This document shows, piece after piece, positions 1-8,922 of a stretch of DNA of 64,000 nucleotides. The notes under the pieces were generated by a model that saw only the letters and a list, made by a program, of their open reading frames with translations, was not told the DNA's origin and made no database searches. This DNA comes from Candidatus Barnesiella excrementavium. GTDB taxonomy: Bacteria; Bacteroidota; Bacteroidia; Bacteroidales; Barnesiellaceae. Made by a program: the position numbers and the translations under genes. Location of the stretch: positions 1-64,000 of the forward strand of contig DXDM01000010.1 in NCBI GenBank assembly GCA_019115485.1, given 5' to 3'. The first letter of the stretch is position 1; every line of letters begins with the position of its first letter.

Positions 1-785
1 TACAGGAGATGTTCGACGTCAACATCGAGTGCGACCCTTCGACCTACGAATACTACATCGAGGACCCCGAGGCGTTGCAGGGGAGCGGAGCCCGAGTGTG
101 GGCGCTCAATACGCTGGCGGTCAACAGCCTGCTCGACGAGAGTCAGGAGCTGCGCGAGCGCATCTTGTTGGAGAATATCCCTTCGGGGCAGCAATTCCTG
201 CGCATCGTGTTCGAGGCGATGAAAGAGAACCGGGTAGTCGCCTTGTCCTACCGGTCGTTCCGCCGGACGACAGGTACCCGCACGTGGGTAGCCCCCTATT
301 TCGTCAGGCTCTTCCGGCAACGGTGGTACGTGGTGGGGCTGAATGTCACCGAGCAGAGAATCAAGACCTACTCGCTCGACCGGGTCATCTCGCTCGAACT
401 GAGCGACCGCACCTTTGTCTATCCCGACGACTTTGCCCCGGCCGACTATTTTCAGGGCTGTTTCGGCATTACCCATGGCGAAGGTGCGGCCGAGGAGGTG
501 GTGCTGCGGGTACCGGCCTTGCAGGCCAATTACCTGCGCACGCTGCCGCTGCACGAAAGTCAAGTGGAGAGCGAGCGGAGCGACAGTCACTCGATATTCC
601 GCTACCGGGTGAAGATTACCCCCGATCTGGTGCAGGAGATTTATGCCTTGGGATTCTGGCAGGCCGAGGTGTTGGCCCCCCGGTCGTTGCGCGAGGCGGT
701 GGCGGCACACTTGGCCGAGAGCCTGTCGCATTACGGGCCGTCGGGTATCACCCCGGGAGGGTCGTCGGCTCAATCGCCGGTATAG
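1..785 (+). CDS. WYL-domain transcriptional regulator, 5' end outside window
   Basis: The reading frame is open to the left edge of the window, so this is the C-terminal part of a longer protein; the ATG at 9 is probably internal. About 260 residues are visible. The stretch from about residue 65 to 150 (VVALSYRSF, then WVAPYFVRLFRQRWYVVG and YSLDRVISLEL) matches the WYL fold, followed by the usual WYL C-terminal extension. WYL proteins normally carry an N-terminal winged helix that binds DNA and use the WYL domain to sense ligands or nucleic acid; the helix-turn-helix part would lie outside the window. The 3' end overlaps the convergent DUF3108 gene by 16 bp. Family is fairly sure; the regulated target is unknown. 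Confidence 0.8.
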   Translation, partial: QEMFDVNIECDPSTYEYYIEDPEALQGSGARVWALNTLAVNSLLDESQELRERILLENIPSGQQFLRIVFEAMKENRVVALSYRSFRRTTGTRTWVAPYFVRLFRQRWYVVGLNVTEQRIKTYSLDRVISLELSDRTFVYPDDFAPADYFQGCFGITHGEGAAEEVVLRVPALQANYLRTLPLHESQVESERSDSHSIFRYRVKITPDLVQEIYALGFWQAEVLAPRSLREAVAAHLAESLSHYGPSGITPGGSSAQSPV

Positions 786-1573
786 ACTGCCTTCATCGAC
801 CCCAGGGCCAGCTTGCCCTCCACTTTGAGTGGAATGCGGCGGGAGTCGGTACCGATCCAGGCCGAGATGTTGTCGCTGGTCTTCTTGCCCGCCGAGTTGT
901 AGAAGTGGAGCCGCACCTTGAAAGTGCTGTACTCCTTTTTGTTCTGTTTGAGAATCTCCTGTCCCAGGTATTCGATATGGAGATATTCGAGGCTTTTCCC
1001 CGAGAAGATTTTGGTTTTGTAGAGCTGGTTCATGTTCATCGCCCGGAAGTTGAAGGAGCGAATGACGTAGAAGATGCTGAGCATGTCATACACGAAGCCG
1101 GGCTCGGTGAGGGTATAGTCCTCAATCACGTTCCGTTTGGGGCGGTAGAGGCGTATCTGGCCGGTGGTCGCCGTGCCGTTGTAGAGGTAGTGCACTTCGT
1201 CCTTGCGGTACGTATGGTCCTCGTCGGCCAGTTTGGCATAGTAGATGGGTGTGAGGTCGTGGTTGCGGTGCATGTCGGCCACGAGCGTGTCGCGCACGCG
1301 GAATATGTTGTCGGCAAAGGGGAGGGTGCGTGCGGTGAGTATCGAGTGGTAGCTGTTGGGGCGGACGGTCAGTTGCAGGGTGGCGGTAGCCGCCCGTTTC
1401 CAGAGGAATCCCAGTTGGTAGATAATGTCGTAGGAGAGCCGTTCGTTCTGTACGCCGGGCAGACTTTGAGCCCGTGTGGTCGCTGCCGGGAGCAGACTCC
1501 CGACGAGAAGGGCAACAGCCAGTATTGTGTTGCGAAGGGTCGCGAAGGGGAATGTATGACACGGGTATCGCAT
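770..1573 (-). CDS. DUF3108 domain-containing secreted protein
   Basis: This 267-residue protein begins with a basic N-terminus and a hydrophobic segment (TILAVALLVGSLLPAA) ending near TTRAQS, consistent with a signal peptide and export to the periplasm. The rest is beta-rich (LSYDIIYQLGFLWKRAATATLQL; WIGTDSRRIPLKVEGKLALGSMKAVYTG), typical of DUF3108, a family with no settled function. I chose the ATG at 1573 because the longer frame would run into the upstream lipoprotein gene and the signal peptide starts right after this codon. It lies 20 bp downstream of that gene and is probably co-transcribed. An envelope-related role is inference. Confidence 0.8.
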   Translation of the reverse strand: MRYPCHTFPFATLRNTILAVALLVGSLLPAATTRAQSLPGVQNERLSYDIIYQLGFLWKRAATATLQLTVRPNSYHSILTARTLPFADNIFRVRDTLVADMHRNHDLTPIYYAKLADEDHTYRKDEVHYLYNGTATTGQIRLYRPKRNVIEDYTLTEPGFVYDMLSIFYVIRSFNFRAMNMNQLYKTKIFSGKSLEYLHIEYLGQEILKQNKKEYSTFKVRLHFYNSAGKKTSDNISAWIGTDSRRIPLKVEGKLALGSMKAVYTGD

Positions 1574-1593
1574 AGGGGCGAGGATTAAACGGG

Positions 1594-3468
1594 TCAGTAG
1601 TTTCGAGCCCTTTGCTTGGGCTTGTTCTTCTTGATTTTGTCGGGTTTCTGTTTGTCGACCGGCGTGGCATAGATATCCCACTCCTGTTCGACGTCCCAGT
1701 TGGCTTTCAGTTCCAGCGGCTGAGGATAGTACGACACCTCTTCGGGCTGTCGCTTTTCGGTATAGTTGCCGGTGTCGTATTTGCCGTTTCCGTTGCGGTC
1801 GATGTAGAGGCGGGCGTAGTAGGTGCCCGGGTTGAGGTACATGAACTCCGCCCCGCCGTCGACGACCGGGGCCGATCGGACAGGCTTGTCGTTCGAGTCG
1901 AGAATCTCGACGATGGCCGGTTCGGTAGGGCCGGTGATGGCCAGGTAGAGGTTGGAGTAGTCTTCAAGAGACTTTACCTTGAACTCTTGCGTGTAGGTGT
2001 CGGTAAAGAGCCCGTAGATGTTGGTAAAGGCGATGGAGTCCATTGTCACGCGGTAGGTCTCGCCCGGAGCCCATTTGTATTCGAGGGCATAGTTGCGCAG
2101 TGCCAGGGAATCTTGCCGGAACGTAAACAGCGAGTCGGCAATGGGAATCCACAGTGTGTCGCGCTTCTGTTCGAGGTGAATCTTGGCGCGGTCGTAACTT
2201 TGCAGCGGTTCGGCAAAGGAGAAGCCGAGCGATTTGTACACGTCGAGTCGCCCGCTCGCCTGGGGCGATATTTGCAGGAATTTGATTTTGGGAGCCTCGA
2301 TGGAGTCGGTTTCCTTTTTCTTCTCCTTCTTGGGAGCCGATTTGTTGGCTCGCCTTTTCATGATGAATTTGAGCGTGTCGTTGTAGAGCGACAGTTGCCG
2401 CAGGGTGTCGGTGCGCAGATATTCGGCAGCGAAGAGCAGTGTATCCATGTTGTAGATGAGCGAATCCTTGATCCAGTAGTGCAGGGTGTCGTTGTGGACC
2501 GACCGTTCGAGGATAGCCCAGTCGTCGCCTTCGAAGTTGAGCGGTTTCAGCCGGGGCAGCGAATCGGCCGGAGCCTTGAAATAGAGGCTGATCTTGCGGC
2601 GGTCGGTGCGCTCTTCCTTGTCGAGGTATTGCGACTGGAACCCTTCGTTGAACGAGGTGAGCAGAATGTCGTTGGGATAGAAGTGCGTGTGGTTGTACTC
2701 GATGATGGTATCGATGGTGACGCTGTCCTTCCACAGCGTGTCGACATGCAGTTTGACGTCGGCCGTGGGTACCACGATGGAGTCGAAGAAGGCAATCTCC
2801 TCCGAAGGGTTGTCAAACCGGTAGTCGCGGTTGAGGTCTTTGAGGGCGAATAGGCGGTATTTGCCCGGCGTGACGTTGCGAATGGTAAAGTGTCCCAGTT
2901 CGTCGGTGCTGGCGATACGTTCCAGCGGCAACTTCTGGAAAGCCGAGTCGTCGAGGTTGCTGTGCAGGCCCACCATCATGCCGGTGACCGGTTCCAGGTC
3001 GCTGGCGTTGAGCAGGATACCCGATACTTGCAGCGAGTCGATTTTGGGTCCCGTTGAGAACGAGTAGGCAAAACTGTACAACGGGTTGCGCTCGTTGTTG
3101 TCGATGATGGAGTTGGAGAAGTCGATGGTGTAGGTCGTGTTGGGCAGTAGCGAGTCTTTGAGCAGCACCGTCACCTTGCGGCCAGAGGAGCGAATCTCGG
3201 GCATATCCTTCTGCGGGGGCGACACGATTACCTTTTCGCCGGGACTCTCGATTTGAATGATTTCGTCGAACTCGATTTCGACCCGCTGTTTCGACACGTT
3301 CAGCGCGCCGGGAGCCGGCGTGCTCTTGACAAACTGGGGCGGGGTCACGTCGCGGGGTCCGCCTCCGGGGCGCGACATGTTGGCACACGAGTATATCGAC
3401 AGCGCCACGATAAAGGCCGCTGCGAGCCGATAGGCTATGGTGGTGGAAAGAGTTCGTTTCGAGTTCAT
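1594..3468 (-). CDS. Ig-like (Big_5) domain lipoprotein
   Basis: This 624-residue protein has a lipoprotein signal: a hydrophobic stretch ending in IYSC, followed by ANMSRPGGGPRD. Residues after about 35 (PPQFVKSTPAPGALNVSKQRVEIEFDE) match the bacterial Ig-like Big_5 (SbsA-like) domain. A later segment (LEPVTGMMVGLHSNLDD ... FTIRNVTPGKYRLFALKDLNRDYRFD) resembles a Cna-B/prealbumin-like repeat, and a second such region lies near the C-terminus (PGTYYARLYIDRNGNGKYD). Proteins of this layout are common in Bacteroidetes envelopes; the function is unknown. The ATG at 3468 was chosen because a good promoter lies just upstream (3488-3518) and the signal peptide follows it. The C-terminus is very basic (KPDKIKKNKPKQ). 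Confidence 0.8.
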   Translation of the reverse strand: MNSKRTLSTTIAYRLAAAFIVALSIYSCANMSRPGGGPRDVTPPQFVKSTPAPGALNVSKQRVEIEFDEIIQIESPGEKVIVSPPQKDMPEIRSSGRKVTVLLKDSLLPNTTYTIDFSNSIIDNNERNPLYSFAYSFSTGPKIDSLQVSGILLNASDLEPVTGMMVGLHSNLDDSAFQKLPLERIASTDELGHFTIRNVTPGKYRLFALKDLNRDYRFDNPSEEIAFFDSIVVPTADVKLHVDTLWKDSVTIDTIIEYNHTHFYPNDILLTSFNEGFQSQYLDKEERTDRRKISLYFKAPADSLPRLKPLNFEGDDWAILERSVHNDTLHYWIKDSLIYNMDTLLFAAEYLRTDTLRQLSLYNDTLKFIMKRRANKSAPKKEKKKETDSIEAPKIKFLQISPQASGRLDVYKSLGFSFAEPLQSYDRAKIHLEQKRDTLWIPIADSLFTFRQDSLALRNYALEYKWAPGETYRVTMDSIAFTNIYGLFTDTYTQEFKVKSLEDYSNLYLAITGPTEPAIVEILDSNDKPVRSAPVVDGGAEFMYLNPGTYYARLYIDRNGNGKYDTGNYTEKRQPEEVSYYPQPLELKANWDVEQEWDIYATPVDKQKPDKIKKNKPKQRARNY

Positions 3469-3487
3469 GATTCCATATTTTCGGGCA

Positions 3488-3518
3488 TAAAGATAGTGCA
3501 AACCGCGGTAGAAACCAA
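3488..3518 (-). promoter_or_regulatory. Promoter for the Ig-like lipoprotein gene
   Basis: On the minus strand TTG (3518-3516) is followed by 20 nt and TATCTTTA (3495-3488), close to the Bacteroidetes -33/-7 consensus. The predicted start lies about 20 nt further on. A second -7-like box TATCTTTG (3645-3638) lies further upstream but without a -33 match. Confidence 0.55.
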
Positions 3519-3725
3519 CAGATGTCGCCTGCTACATGCCCGTCGCTCCGGTCGGTAGCAGAGCCGCAGGCTGCCGGATTCACTCCGCGAAGGTCGGACG
3601 ATTTGTCCGGGGCGTTGCATACCCTTGTGCCGTTATGCAAAGATACAACAAAAAAAGTGCGATACATTTCCTGTCGAACCTTTAATGCCCTAAAATACCG
3701 CTAATAATAAATAAATCGAATAATT

Positions 3726-3757
3726 TTGGGCATCTGTGAAAAAATAATATATCTTTG
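3726..3757 (+). promoter_or_regulatory. Promoter for secDF
   Basis: TTG at 3726-3728, a 21-nt gap and TATCTTTG at 3750-3757 form a perfect Bacteroidetes sigma-70 promoter, giving a leader of about 50 nt before secDF. Confidence 0.75.
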
Positions 3758-3812
3758 CACCTTGATAAAAATACGAAATTCAATTAAATCAAAAAAATAA
3801 AGTACTAATCAC

Positions 3813-6806
3813 ATGCAAAACAAAGGATTTATCAGAGTCATTGCGGTTTTGCTTACACTTATCTGCTTGTTCTACATTTCGTTTTCGGTTGTAACCGCTG
3901 TTTACAACAACAAAGCGAAAGAGTATGCCGCCGGCGATGAGGCGAAGTATAAACATTATATCGACTCTATCTCTACGGAAAAGGTGTATTGGTGGTATTA
4001 TACGTATCAGCAATGCCGTGAAATGGAAATAGGTTTGGGCCTCGACTTGAAAGGCGGTATGAATGTAACGCTGCAAATTTCGGTGGCCGATGTGCTCAAA
4101 TCGTTGTCGAATAACAACCCCGACCCCAATTTCAATGCGGCTATTGCTGCCGCACAGGCTGCACAAGCCGGGAACAACGACTTTATCGCTTCGTTCTACG
4201 ACGAATACAGAAAAATCGATCCCAATGTGCGATTGTCGGCTATTTTCAGTACTTTCCAATTAAAAGATAAGATAACGCCCCGTTCGACCAACGAAGAGGT
4301 AATTGCCGTTTTGCGCAACGAATTGAACAGCGCGGTAGACAACTCGTATAATGTATTGCGCACGCGTATCGACCGCTTCGGCGTGGTTGCTCCCAATATC
4401 CAAAAGTTGGAGAAAGACGGTCTTATCTCGATAGAATTGCCGGGTATCAAAGAGCCCGAACGTGTGAGAAAATTGTTGCAAGGTAGCGCAAACCTCGAGT
4501 TTTGGGAAACTTATAAGCTCGACCAGCTCATTGCCAAACTCGATGCTGTAAACAACGCTCTGGCTGCTGCCAATGCCAGCCAGGCTACCGACTCGGTAGC
4601 TGCCGAGGCTCCCGTTACCGAACCTGCACCGGCTGCAACCGACACGACGGCTACTGCCGCTGCCGCTACGGGCGACAGCACCGCTCAGTCGCTGAAAGCC
4701 AAACTGCAGAAAGAGGAGTCGGATGCCGAAATGATGGCTCGTTTCCGCAAACAGAATCCGTTGCTTTCGCTGATGAACTATACACAAGCCTACGGCGGTT
4801 CGCCGGTAATCGGTATTGTGAACAAAAACGATACGGCTGCCGTAAACAGCATGTTGTCGAGCAAGATTGCCCGCGACATCCTGCCCAGCGACCTTATCCT
4901 GCGCTGGACGGTGAAACCCATCGACGAGAAACAAACCATGTATGAACTCGTTGCCCTTAAAGCCGGTAAAGGAGGAAAAGCTCCTCTGGGCGGCGACGTG
5001 ATTACCGATGCTCGCGACGATTTCGACAAGATTAAAGGCTCGGTAGTGAGCATGACCATGAATGCCGAGGGTGCCAAGACGTGGGAGAAACTGACCCGCG
5101 ACAACATTGGCAACGCCATCGCTATCGTGCTCGACAATCAAGTATATTCGTTCCCCAATGTACATGGTGCCATCACGGGTGGTAGCTCGGAGATTACGGG
5201 CGGATTCTCGCCCGAAGAGGCCAAAGACTTGGCCAATGTGCTCAATTCGGGTAAGATGGCAGCTTCTGTAACGATTGTACAAGAAGACATCATCGGTCCT
5301 TCGCTGGGCCAGGAGGCTATTCAAAACGGATTGATTTCGTTCTTGGTCGCTTTGGTGCTGCTGATGTCCTATTTGATTATCATGTACGGCTGGACGCCGG
5401 GCCTTATTGCCAGCTTCGGTGTGATATGCAACCTTTTCTTCACTGTGGGTATTCTTGCCTCGCTGCAAGCCGTGCTCACCCTTTCGGGTATTGCCGGTAT
5501 CGTGTTGTCTTTGGCTATGGCGGTCGATGCCAACGTGCTGATTTTCGAGCGTACCAAAGAAGAATTGCGTGCGGGTAAGAATATGAAATCGGCGGTTGCC
5601 GATGGTTACAAGAATGCATTCTCGGCAATCTTCGACTCGAACTTGACCTCTATCATCACGGGTGTGATTCTGCTGATTTATGGAACGGGTCCCATCTTGG
5701 GCTTTGCCACAACCTTGATTATCGGTATCGCTACTTCGTTCTTTACGGCTATCTTTATCACCCGTCTCATTTTCGAGGCTGGTCTGAACCGCGGGAAATT
5801 CAATAATATGACTTTCACTACGGCTATTTCGCGTAATTTCCTCACCGATACCCACATCAATTTCGTAGGGTTGCGCAAGATAGGTTATATCTGCATTCTG
5901 GCCGTAATAGCCGTGTTTGTCGTTTCGTTCTTCACTCGTGGAATGAATCAAGGTATCGATTTCTCGGGAGGCCGTAACTACGTGGTTCGATTTGAACAAC
6001 CGGTAAGCCCGCTCGAAATCGAAAATATGCTTGAACCTTCGTTCGAAGGGCATTCGTTGTCGGTAATCACCATCACGAGCAGCAATCAAGTGCGTATCTC
6101 GACCAATTACCGTATTGCCGATAACGGCGAGGAGGTTGACCGTGAAATCGAAACAAAACTCTACGAGGGAATGAAGAGCCTGCTGGGCGATACTACCTAC
6201 GAAGAGTTTTCCGAGAATATGATTCAGAGCCGCCAGAAGGTAGGCCCGACTATTGCCGACGATATTAAGGTGGGAGCCTATTGGGCAGTCTTTTTCTCGT
6301 TGATTGCGATGGCTCTGTATATCTTGCTCCGATTCCGCAACATCGCGTTCAGTGCGGGTACGCTGGTTTCGGTAGCCTTTACCACTTTCTCGGTAGTGGG
6401 CTTGTACTCGCTGCTTTATGGAGTTTTGCCCTTCTCGATGGAAATCGATCAGAACTTTGTCGCTGCGGTATTGACGGTTATCGGTTACTCGGTGAACGAT
6501 ACGGTGGTAATCTTCGACCGTATTCGCGAGGAAAAAACGCTCTATCCCAAGCGCGATTTGGTAACGTCGATTAATAGCGCCTTGAACAGTACGTTGCCTC
6601 GTACAATCAATACGGGACAAAGTACGATTATCGTGTTGCTGTGTATCCTCTTGTTGGGAGCCGAGTCGGTTCGTAGTTTTGCATTTGCCATGCTGTTCGG
6701 TGTAATCATCGGTACGTTCTCGACCTTGTTCGTGGCTACGCCCATCGCTTATGAAATACAGCGTCGTGGTTTGGCCAAGAAAGCCGCCAAGGAGGCTGCC
6801 AAGTAA
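3813..6806 (+). CDS. secDF: Protein translocase subunit SecDF (fused)
   Basis: This 997-residue inner-membrane protein fuses SecD and SecF, the proton-driven accessory unit of the Sec translocon that helps pull preproteins across the membrane. The first membrane helix is at residues 7-31, the SecD motif GLDLKGG at 76-82, and the large periplasmic P1 region follows. A block of SecD membrane helices includes AMAVDANVLIFERTKEELRAG. The SecF half starts near residue 700 with GIDFSGG and ends with YSVNDTVVIFDRIRE. A low-complexity Ala/Thr/Glu linker at about residues 249-290 interrupts P1, which I believe is usual for Bacteroidetes SecDF. It is monocistronic, with its own promoter and a terminator at 6824-6869. 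Confidence 0.97.
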   Translation: MQNKGFIRVIAVLLTLICLFYISFSVVTAVYNNKAKEYAAGDEAKYKHYIDSISTEKVYWWYYTYQQCREMEIGLGLDLKGGMNVTLQISVADVLKSLSNNNPDPNFNAAIAAAQAAQAGNNDFIASFYDEYRKIDPNVRLSAIFSTFQLKDKITPRSTNEEVIAVLRNELNSAVDNSYNVLRTRIDRFGVVAPNIQKLEKDGLISIELPGIKEPERVRKLLQGSANLEFWETYKLDQLIAKLDAVNNALAAANASQATDSVAAEAPVTEPAPAATDTTATAAAATGDSTAQSLKAKLQKEESDAEMMARFRKQNPLLSLMNYTQAYGGSPVIGIVNKNDTAAVNSMLSSKIARDILPSDLILRWTVKPIDEKQTMYELVALKAGKGGKAPLGGDVITDARDDFDKIKGSVVSMTMNAEGAKTWEKLTRDNIGNAIAIVLDNQVYSFPNVHGAITGGSSEITGGFSPEEAKDLANVLNSGKMAASVTIVQEDIIGPSLGQEAIQNGLISFLVALVLLMSYLIIMYGWTPGLIASFGVICNLFFTVGILASLQAVLTLSGIAGIVLSLAMAVDANVLIFERTKEELRAGKNMKSAVADGYKNAFSAIFDSNLTSIITGVILLIYGTGPILGFATTLIIGIATSFFTAIFITRLIFEAGLNRGKFNNMTFTTAISRNFLTDTHINFVGLRKIGYICILAVIAVFVVSFFTRGMNQGIDFSGGRNYVVRFEQPVSPLEIENMLEPSFEGHSLSVITITSSNQVRISTNYRIADNGEEVDREIETKLYEGMKSLLGDTTYEEFSENMIQSRQKVGPTIADDIKVGAYWAVFFSLIAMALYILLRFRNIAFSAGTLVSVAFTTFSVVGLYSLLYGVLPFSMEIDQNFVAAVLTVIGYSVNDTVVIFDRIREEKTLYPKRDLVTSINSALNSTLPRTINTGQSTIIVLLCILLLGAESVRSFAFAMLFGVIIGTFSTLFVATPIAYEIQRRGLAKKAAKEAAK

Positions 6807-6823
6807 AAGGCTGTCAGATAAGT

Positions 6824-6869
6824 AAAAAGAGAGAGTGACCCAAAAGTCAGGTCACCCTCTCTTTTTGTT
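6824..6869 (+). terminator. Rho-independent terminator after secDF
   Basis: An A/G-rich arm (6824-6840) pairs with 6850-6866 around a 9-nt loop, with one bulge, and ends in a run of T. It lies 18 bp after the secDF stop. Confidence 0.8.
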
Positions 6870-6930
6870 TGGATTACGCCAGATGGTCACAGTGAGAGAA
6901 TGAATGCGTGTGAGTGAGAGTGTGTGGGAG

Positions 6931-6983
6931 AGAGAAAAATAAAGAGACCGCCCAAAATCTTTTTTGGGTCGGCCTCTTTTTTG
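6931..6983 (-). terminator. Terminator after tRNA-Arg
   Basis: Read on the minus strand directly after the tRNA 3' end, AAAGAGGCCGACCC pairs with GGGCGGTCTCTTT around an A/T-rich loop, followed by ATTTTTCTC. It is palindromic enough to act from both sides. Confidence 0.65.
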
Positions 6984-7055
6984 TACCCCCGCCGAGAATC
7001 GAACTCGGATTTAAAGTTTAGGAAACTTTCGTTCTATCCATTGAACTACAAGGGC
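6984..7055 (-). tRNA. tRNA-Arg (anticodon CCT)
   Basis: The 72-nt minus-strand sequence folds as a tRNA. The acceptor GCCCTTG pairs with CGGGGGT (several G-U pairs), the anticodon arm is AAAGT-TTCCTAA-ACTTT with anticodon CCT, and the T arm contains GTTCGATTC. CCA is not encoded. The anticodon reads AGG arginine codons. Confidence 0.93.
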
Positions 7056-7066
7056 ATTTCGGTGGA

Positions 7067-7097
7067 CAAAAGTAGTATAAAAATTTGTATTTGCCAA
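7067..7097 (-). promoter_or_regulatory. Promoter for tRNA-Arg
   Basis: On the minus strand TTG (7097-7095), a 20-nt gap and TACTTTTG (7074-7067) match the Bacteroidetes consensus, 11 nt before the mature tRNA 5' end. Confidence 0.7.
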
Positions 7098-7123
7098 CCT
7101 TTGCGAGTAACGAGTCGCAAAGA

Positions 7124-7849
7124 TTAGTCGAAGAGAACCCGTAATATTTGGGGCGACCGTAGTTCGTCGATACCGGGCTGGTGCAGCCGGTAGTAGGTGA
7201 GGATGCGGTCGAGCACGGCGTTTCGCTCGCCCCGGTTGAAGCGGAAGTAGCGCAGGTTGTTGAAATCCATGCGGGTGAGCCGGGCGAAAATCTCGGCCTC
7301 GCGAGCATCGAGTACATAGGCGTGCAGTGGGCGCGACGAGGTGAATATGCCGTTGAGCATATCGAAGCAGTAGCCGGGTCGATAGCTTTCCATGTTGGGG
7401 CTGAATCCCAGGAATCCACACAGTTGCAGCAGGAAGCAAAGGTGAAAATTGGCCTTCCCCTCGTCGATAAGGTTGAGTACCTGAATGGCCTGCGCCACAA
7501 AGGCGAAGAGCTGCGGATTGGGTTCGGGTTCTTTGAGAGTCTGTCCCAGCATCTCGGCCAGGAACAGCGTCTCGGCATTCTTCACCGGGTCGGTGTAGAT
7601 GTTTTGCAGGGGGAGCACGGTGCGGACCTCGACAATCTTCTGAATCTCGCGGGTGTTGCGGTAGTCGATATCGAGTTCCAAAATCGAGAAGGGCATGAAG
7701 AGCGGCCGGTACATGCGAGCCTTCCTCCCGTTCCCCTGAGGAAACAGGAAAGAGGTGCGCCCATACTCGCGGGTGTAGAGGTGTGCCACGGCCACCTTGT
7801 CGTTATAGGGAATGAGGTGCAAGACGATACCTAATGTCTTTTGAAGCAT
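7124..7849 (-). CDS. recO: DNA repair protein RecO
   Basis: This 241-residue protein matches RecO, which loads RecA onto SSB-coated single-stranded DNA with RecR during recombinational repair. The N-terminal OB-fold is visible in GIVLHLIPYNDKVAVAHLYTREYGRTSFLFPQG and the helical C-terminal part in FLLQLCGFLGFSPN. The zinc-binding cysteines found in some RecO proteins are not obvious. I used the ATG at 7849 (MLQKTLG), because the upstream extension has no family resemblance. The gene stands alone between tRNA-Arg and the divergent AraC gene. Confidence 0.9.
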   Translation of the reverse strand: MLQKTLGIVLHLIPYNDKVAVAHLYTREYGRTSFLFPQGNGRKARMYRPLFMPFSILELDIDYRNTREIQKIVEVRTVLPLQNIYTDPVKNAETLFLAEMLGQTLKEPEPNPQLFAFVAQAIQVLNLIDEGKANFHLCFLLQLCGFLGFSPNMESYRPGYCFDMLNGIFTSSRPLHAYVLDAREAEIFARLTRMDFNNLRYFRFNRGERNAVLDRILTYYRLHQPGIDELRSPQILRVLFD

Positions 7850-7869
7850 CGAAGCGTAAAGTTTTCCTG

Positions 7870-7877
7870 CAAAAATA
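7870..7877 (-). promoter_or_regulatory. -7 box for recO
   Basis: TATTTTTG on the minus strand lies about 20 nt before the recO start. No -33 TTG was found at the usual distance, so this is a weak call. Confidence 0.35.
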
Positions 7878-7985
7878 GCTTTTTTCAGGTAAAGTAGATA
7901 GCCCCAAACCTCAGGTTTTTCCCACAGTTTTTGTAGCAAAATGATAAAAGAGCCTCACAGCAAAGGGGTCTCTGGAATAAGGACT

Positions 7986-7993
7986 TATATTTG
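7986..7993 (+). promoter_or_regulatory. -7 box for the AraC gene at 8017
   Basis: TATATTTG matches the Bacteroidetes -7 element and lies 23 nt before the ATG. A -33 TTG is not evident, which would fit an activator-dependent promoter. Confidence 0.4.
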
Positions 7994-8016
7994 TAACGGA
8001 AACGTAAAAAGATGGT

Positions 8017-8835
8017 ATGGAACGGTTGGAAGTTTTTGATTGCTCGAATGTGCTTATTGCGAGTTATTTTACCGATGACCGCGGTTGTGCCCATGAAAAC
8101 CGGGATCACACACTCATCTATCTGTGCTCGGGTGAGTTGGAGATCGAGGAGCGGGGCCGACGTACCGTGCTGCATGCCGGCGATTGCGCCTTTATGCGTC
8201 GTGATAACCGCATGTGGCTGCAAAAGCGCATCGTAGGTGATGAGCCTTATCACTCGATTACCTTGAAATTTTCAAAGGCGTTTCTCAGGGAGTTTTATCA
8301 GCAACGGCTCGACATGAAGGAGATTCCCGACGAGAGTCGCCGCGAGAAAGTGAGTCTGTGGATATTGCCGCGCGACCGGGCCGATGTGCGCTCGCTGTTC
8401 GAGTCGGTTATTCCCTATTTCGAATCGAGGGAGAAGCCCTCAGAGGAGATCTTGAAGCTGAAAATGATCGAGGGGGTATATGTGCTGCTGCATACCGACA
8501 GCAGCCTGTATGCCACGCTGTTCGATTTTGTCGAGCCGTGGAAAATCGATATCCTCGATTATCTGAACGAAAACTACATGTTTGACCTTTCGTTGAGCGA
8601 GATTGCCAGTTACACAGGGCGCAGCCTGGCTACCTTCAAACGCGATTTTGCCAAGGTGAGCGATCTCACTCCACAAAAGTGGATTATCCGTCGGCGGCTG
8701 GCCGCCGCCCACGACCTGATTAAGGGAGGGAATCACCGTATTACCGATGTCTGCTACGAGGTGGGCTTCAAGAATCTGGCTCACTTTTCCAGAGCCTATA
8801 AAGAGGTTTACGGAGTCCCGCCATCGGCAAAGTGA
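8017..8835 (+). CDS. AraC-family transcriptional regulator
   Basis: This 272-residue protein has an N-terminal cupin-like sensor region (LIYLCSGELEIEERGRRTVLHAGDCAFMRRDN, about residues 33-64). The C-terminal half is a double helix-turn-helix (LSLSEIASYTGRSLATFKRDFAKVSDLTPQKWI and ITDVCYEVGFKNLAHFSRAYKEVYGVPPS), the hallmark of AraC/XylS activators. It is followed by a terminator and then by the SDR/aldo-keto reductase pair on the same strand, which makes those genes likely targets. The ligand is unknown. Confidence 0.9.
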   Translation: MERLEVFDCSNVLIASYFTDDRGCAHENRDHTLIYLCSGELEIEERGRRTVLHAGDCAFMRRDNRMWLQKRIVGDEPYHSITLKFSKAFLREFYQQRLDMKEIPDESRREKVSLWILPRDRADVRSLFESVIPYFESREKPSEEILKLKMIEGVYVLLHTDSSLYATLFDFVEPWKIDILDYLNENYMFDLSLSEIASYTGRSLATFKRDFAKVSDLTPQKWIIRRRLAAAHDLIKGGNHRITDVCYEVGFKNLAHFSRAYKEVYGVPPSAK

Positions 8836-8855
8836 GCCTCTCAGTTAAATAGATT

Positions 8856-8890
8856 GAGCCTTGCAACAAACCCGCTGCAAGGCTCGATTT
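8856..8890 (+). terminator. Terminator after the AraC gene
   Basis: A perfect 10-bp stem (8856-8865 with 8876-8885) has a 10-nt loop and is followed by GATTTTTA. The T tract runs into the -7 box of the next gene. Confidence 0.7.
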
Positions 8891-8891
8891 T

Positions 8892-8899
8892 TATCTTTG
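8892..8899 (+). promoter_or_regulatory. -7 box for the SDR-AKR operon
   Basis: TATCTTTG is a perfect -7 element 23 nt before the SDR start. It directly abuts the upstream terminator, so any -33 element would lie within that hairpin. Confidence 0.55.
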
Positions 8900-8922
8900 C
8901 ATAACACCAAATCAAAGTTATT

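Noticed and set aside
3638-3645. Second minus-strand TATCTTTG upstream of the Ig-like lipoprotein gene
   Set aside because: No -33 TTG at the right spacing and far from the start; the element at 3488-3518 fits better, though a distal promoter cannot be excluded.
4557-4690. Ala/Thr-rich low-complexity stretch in SecDF as a possible insertion
   Set aside because: It stays in frame and lies in a variable linker of the periplasmic region, where I expect length variation in Bacteroidetes SecDF.
4260-6620. Long open frame opposite secDF (about 786 codons)
   Set aside because: It is antisense to a clear SecDF gene. Its composition mirrors secDF codon use, and it has no recognisable domain.
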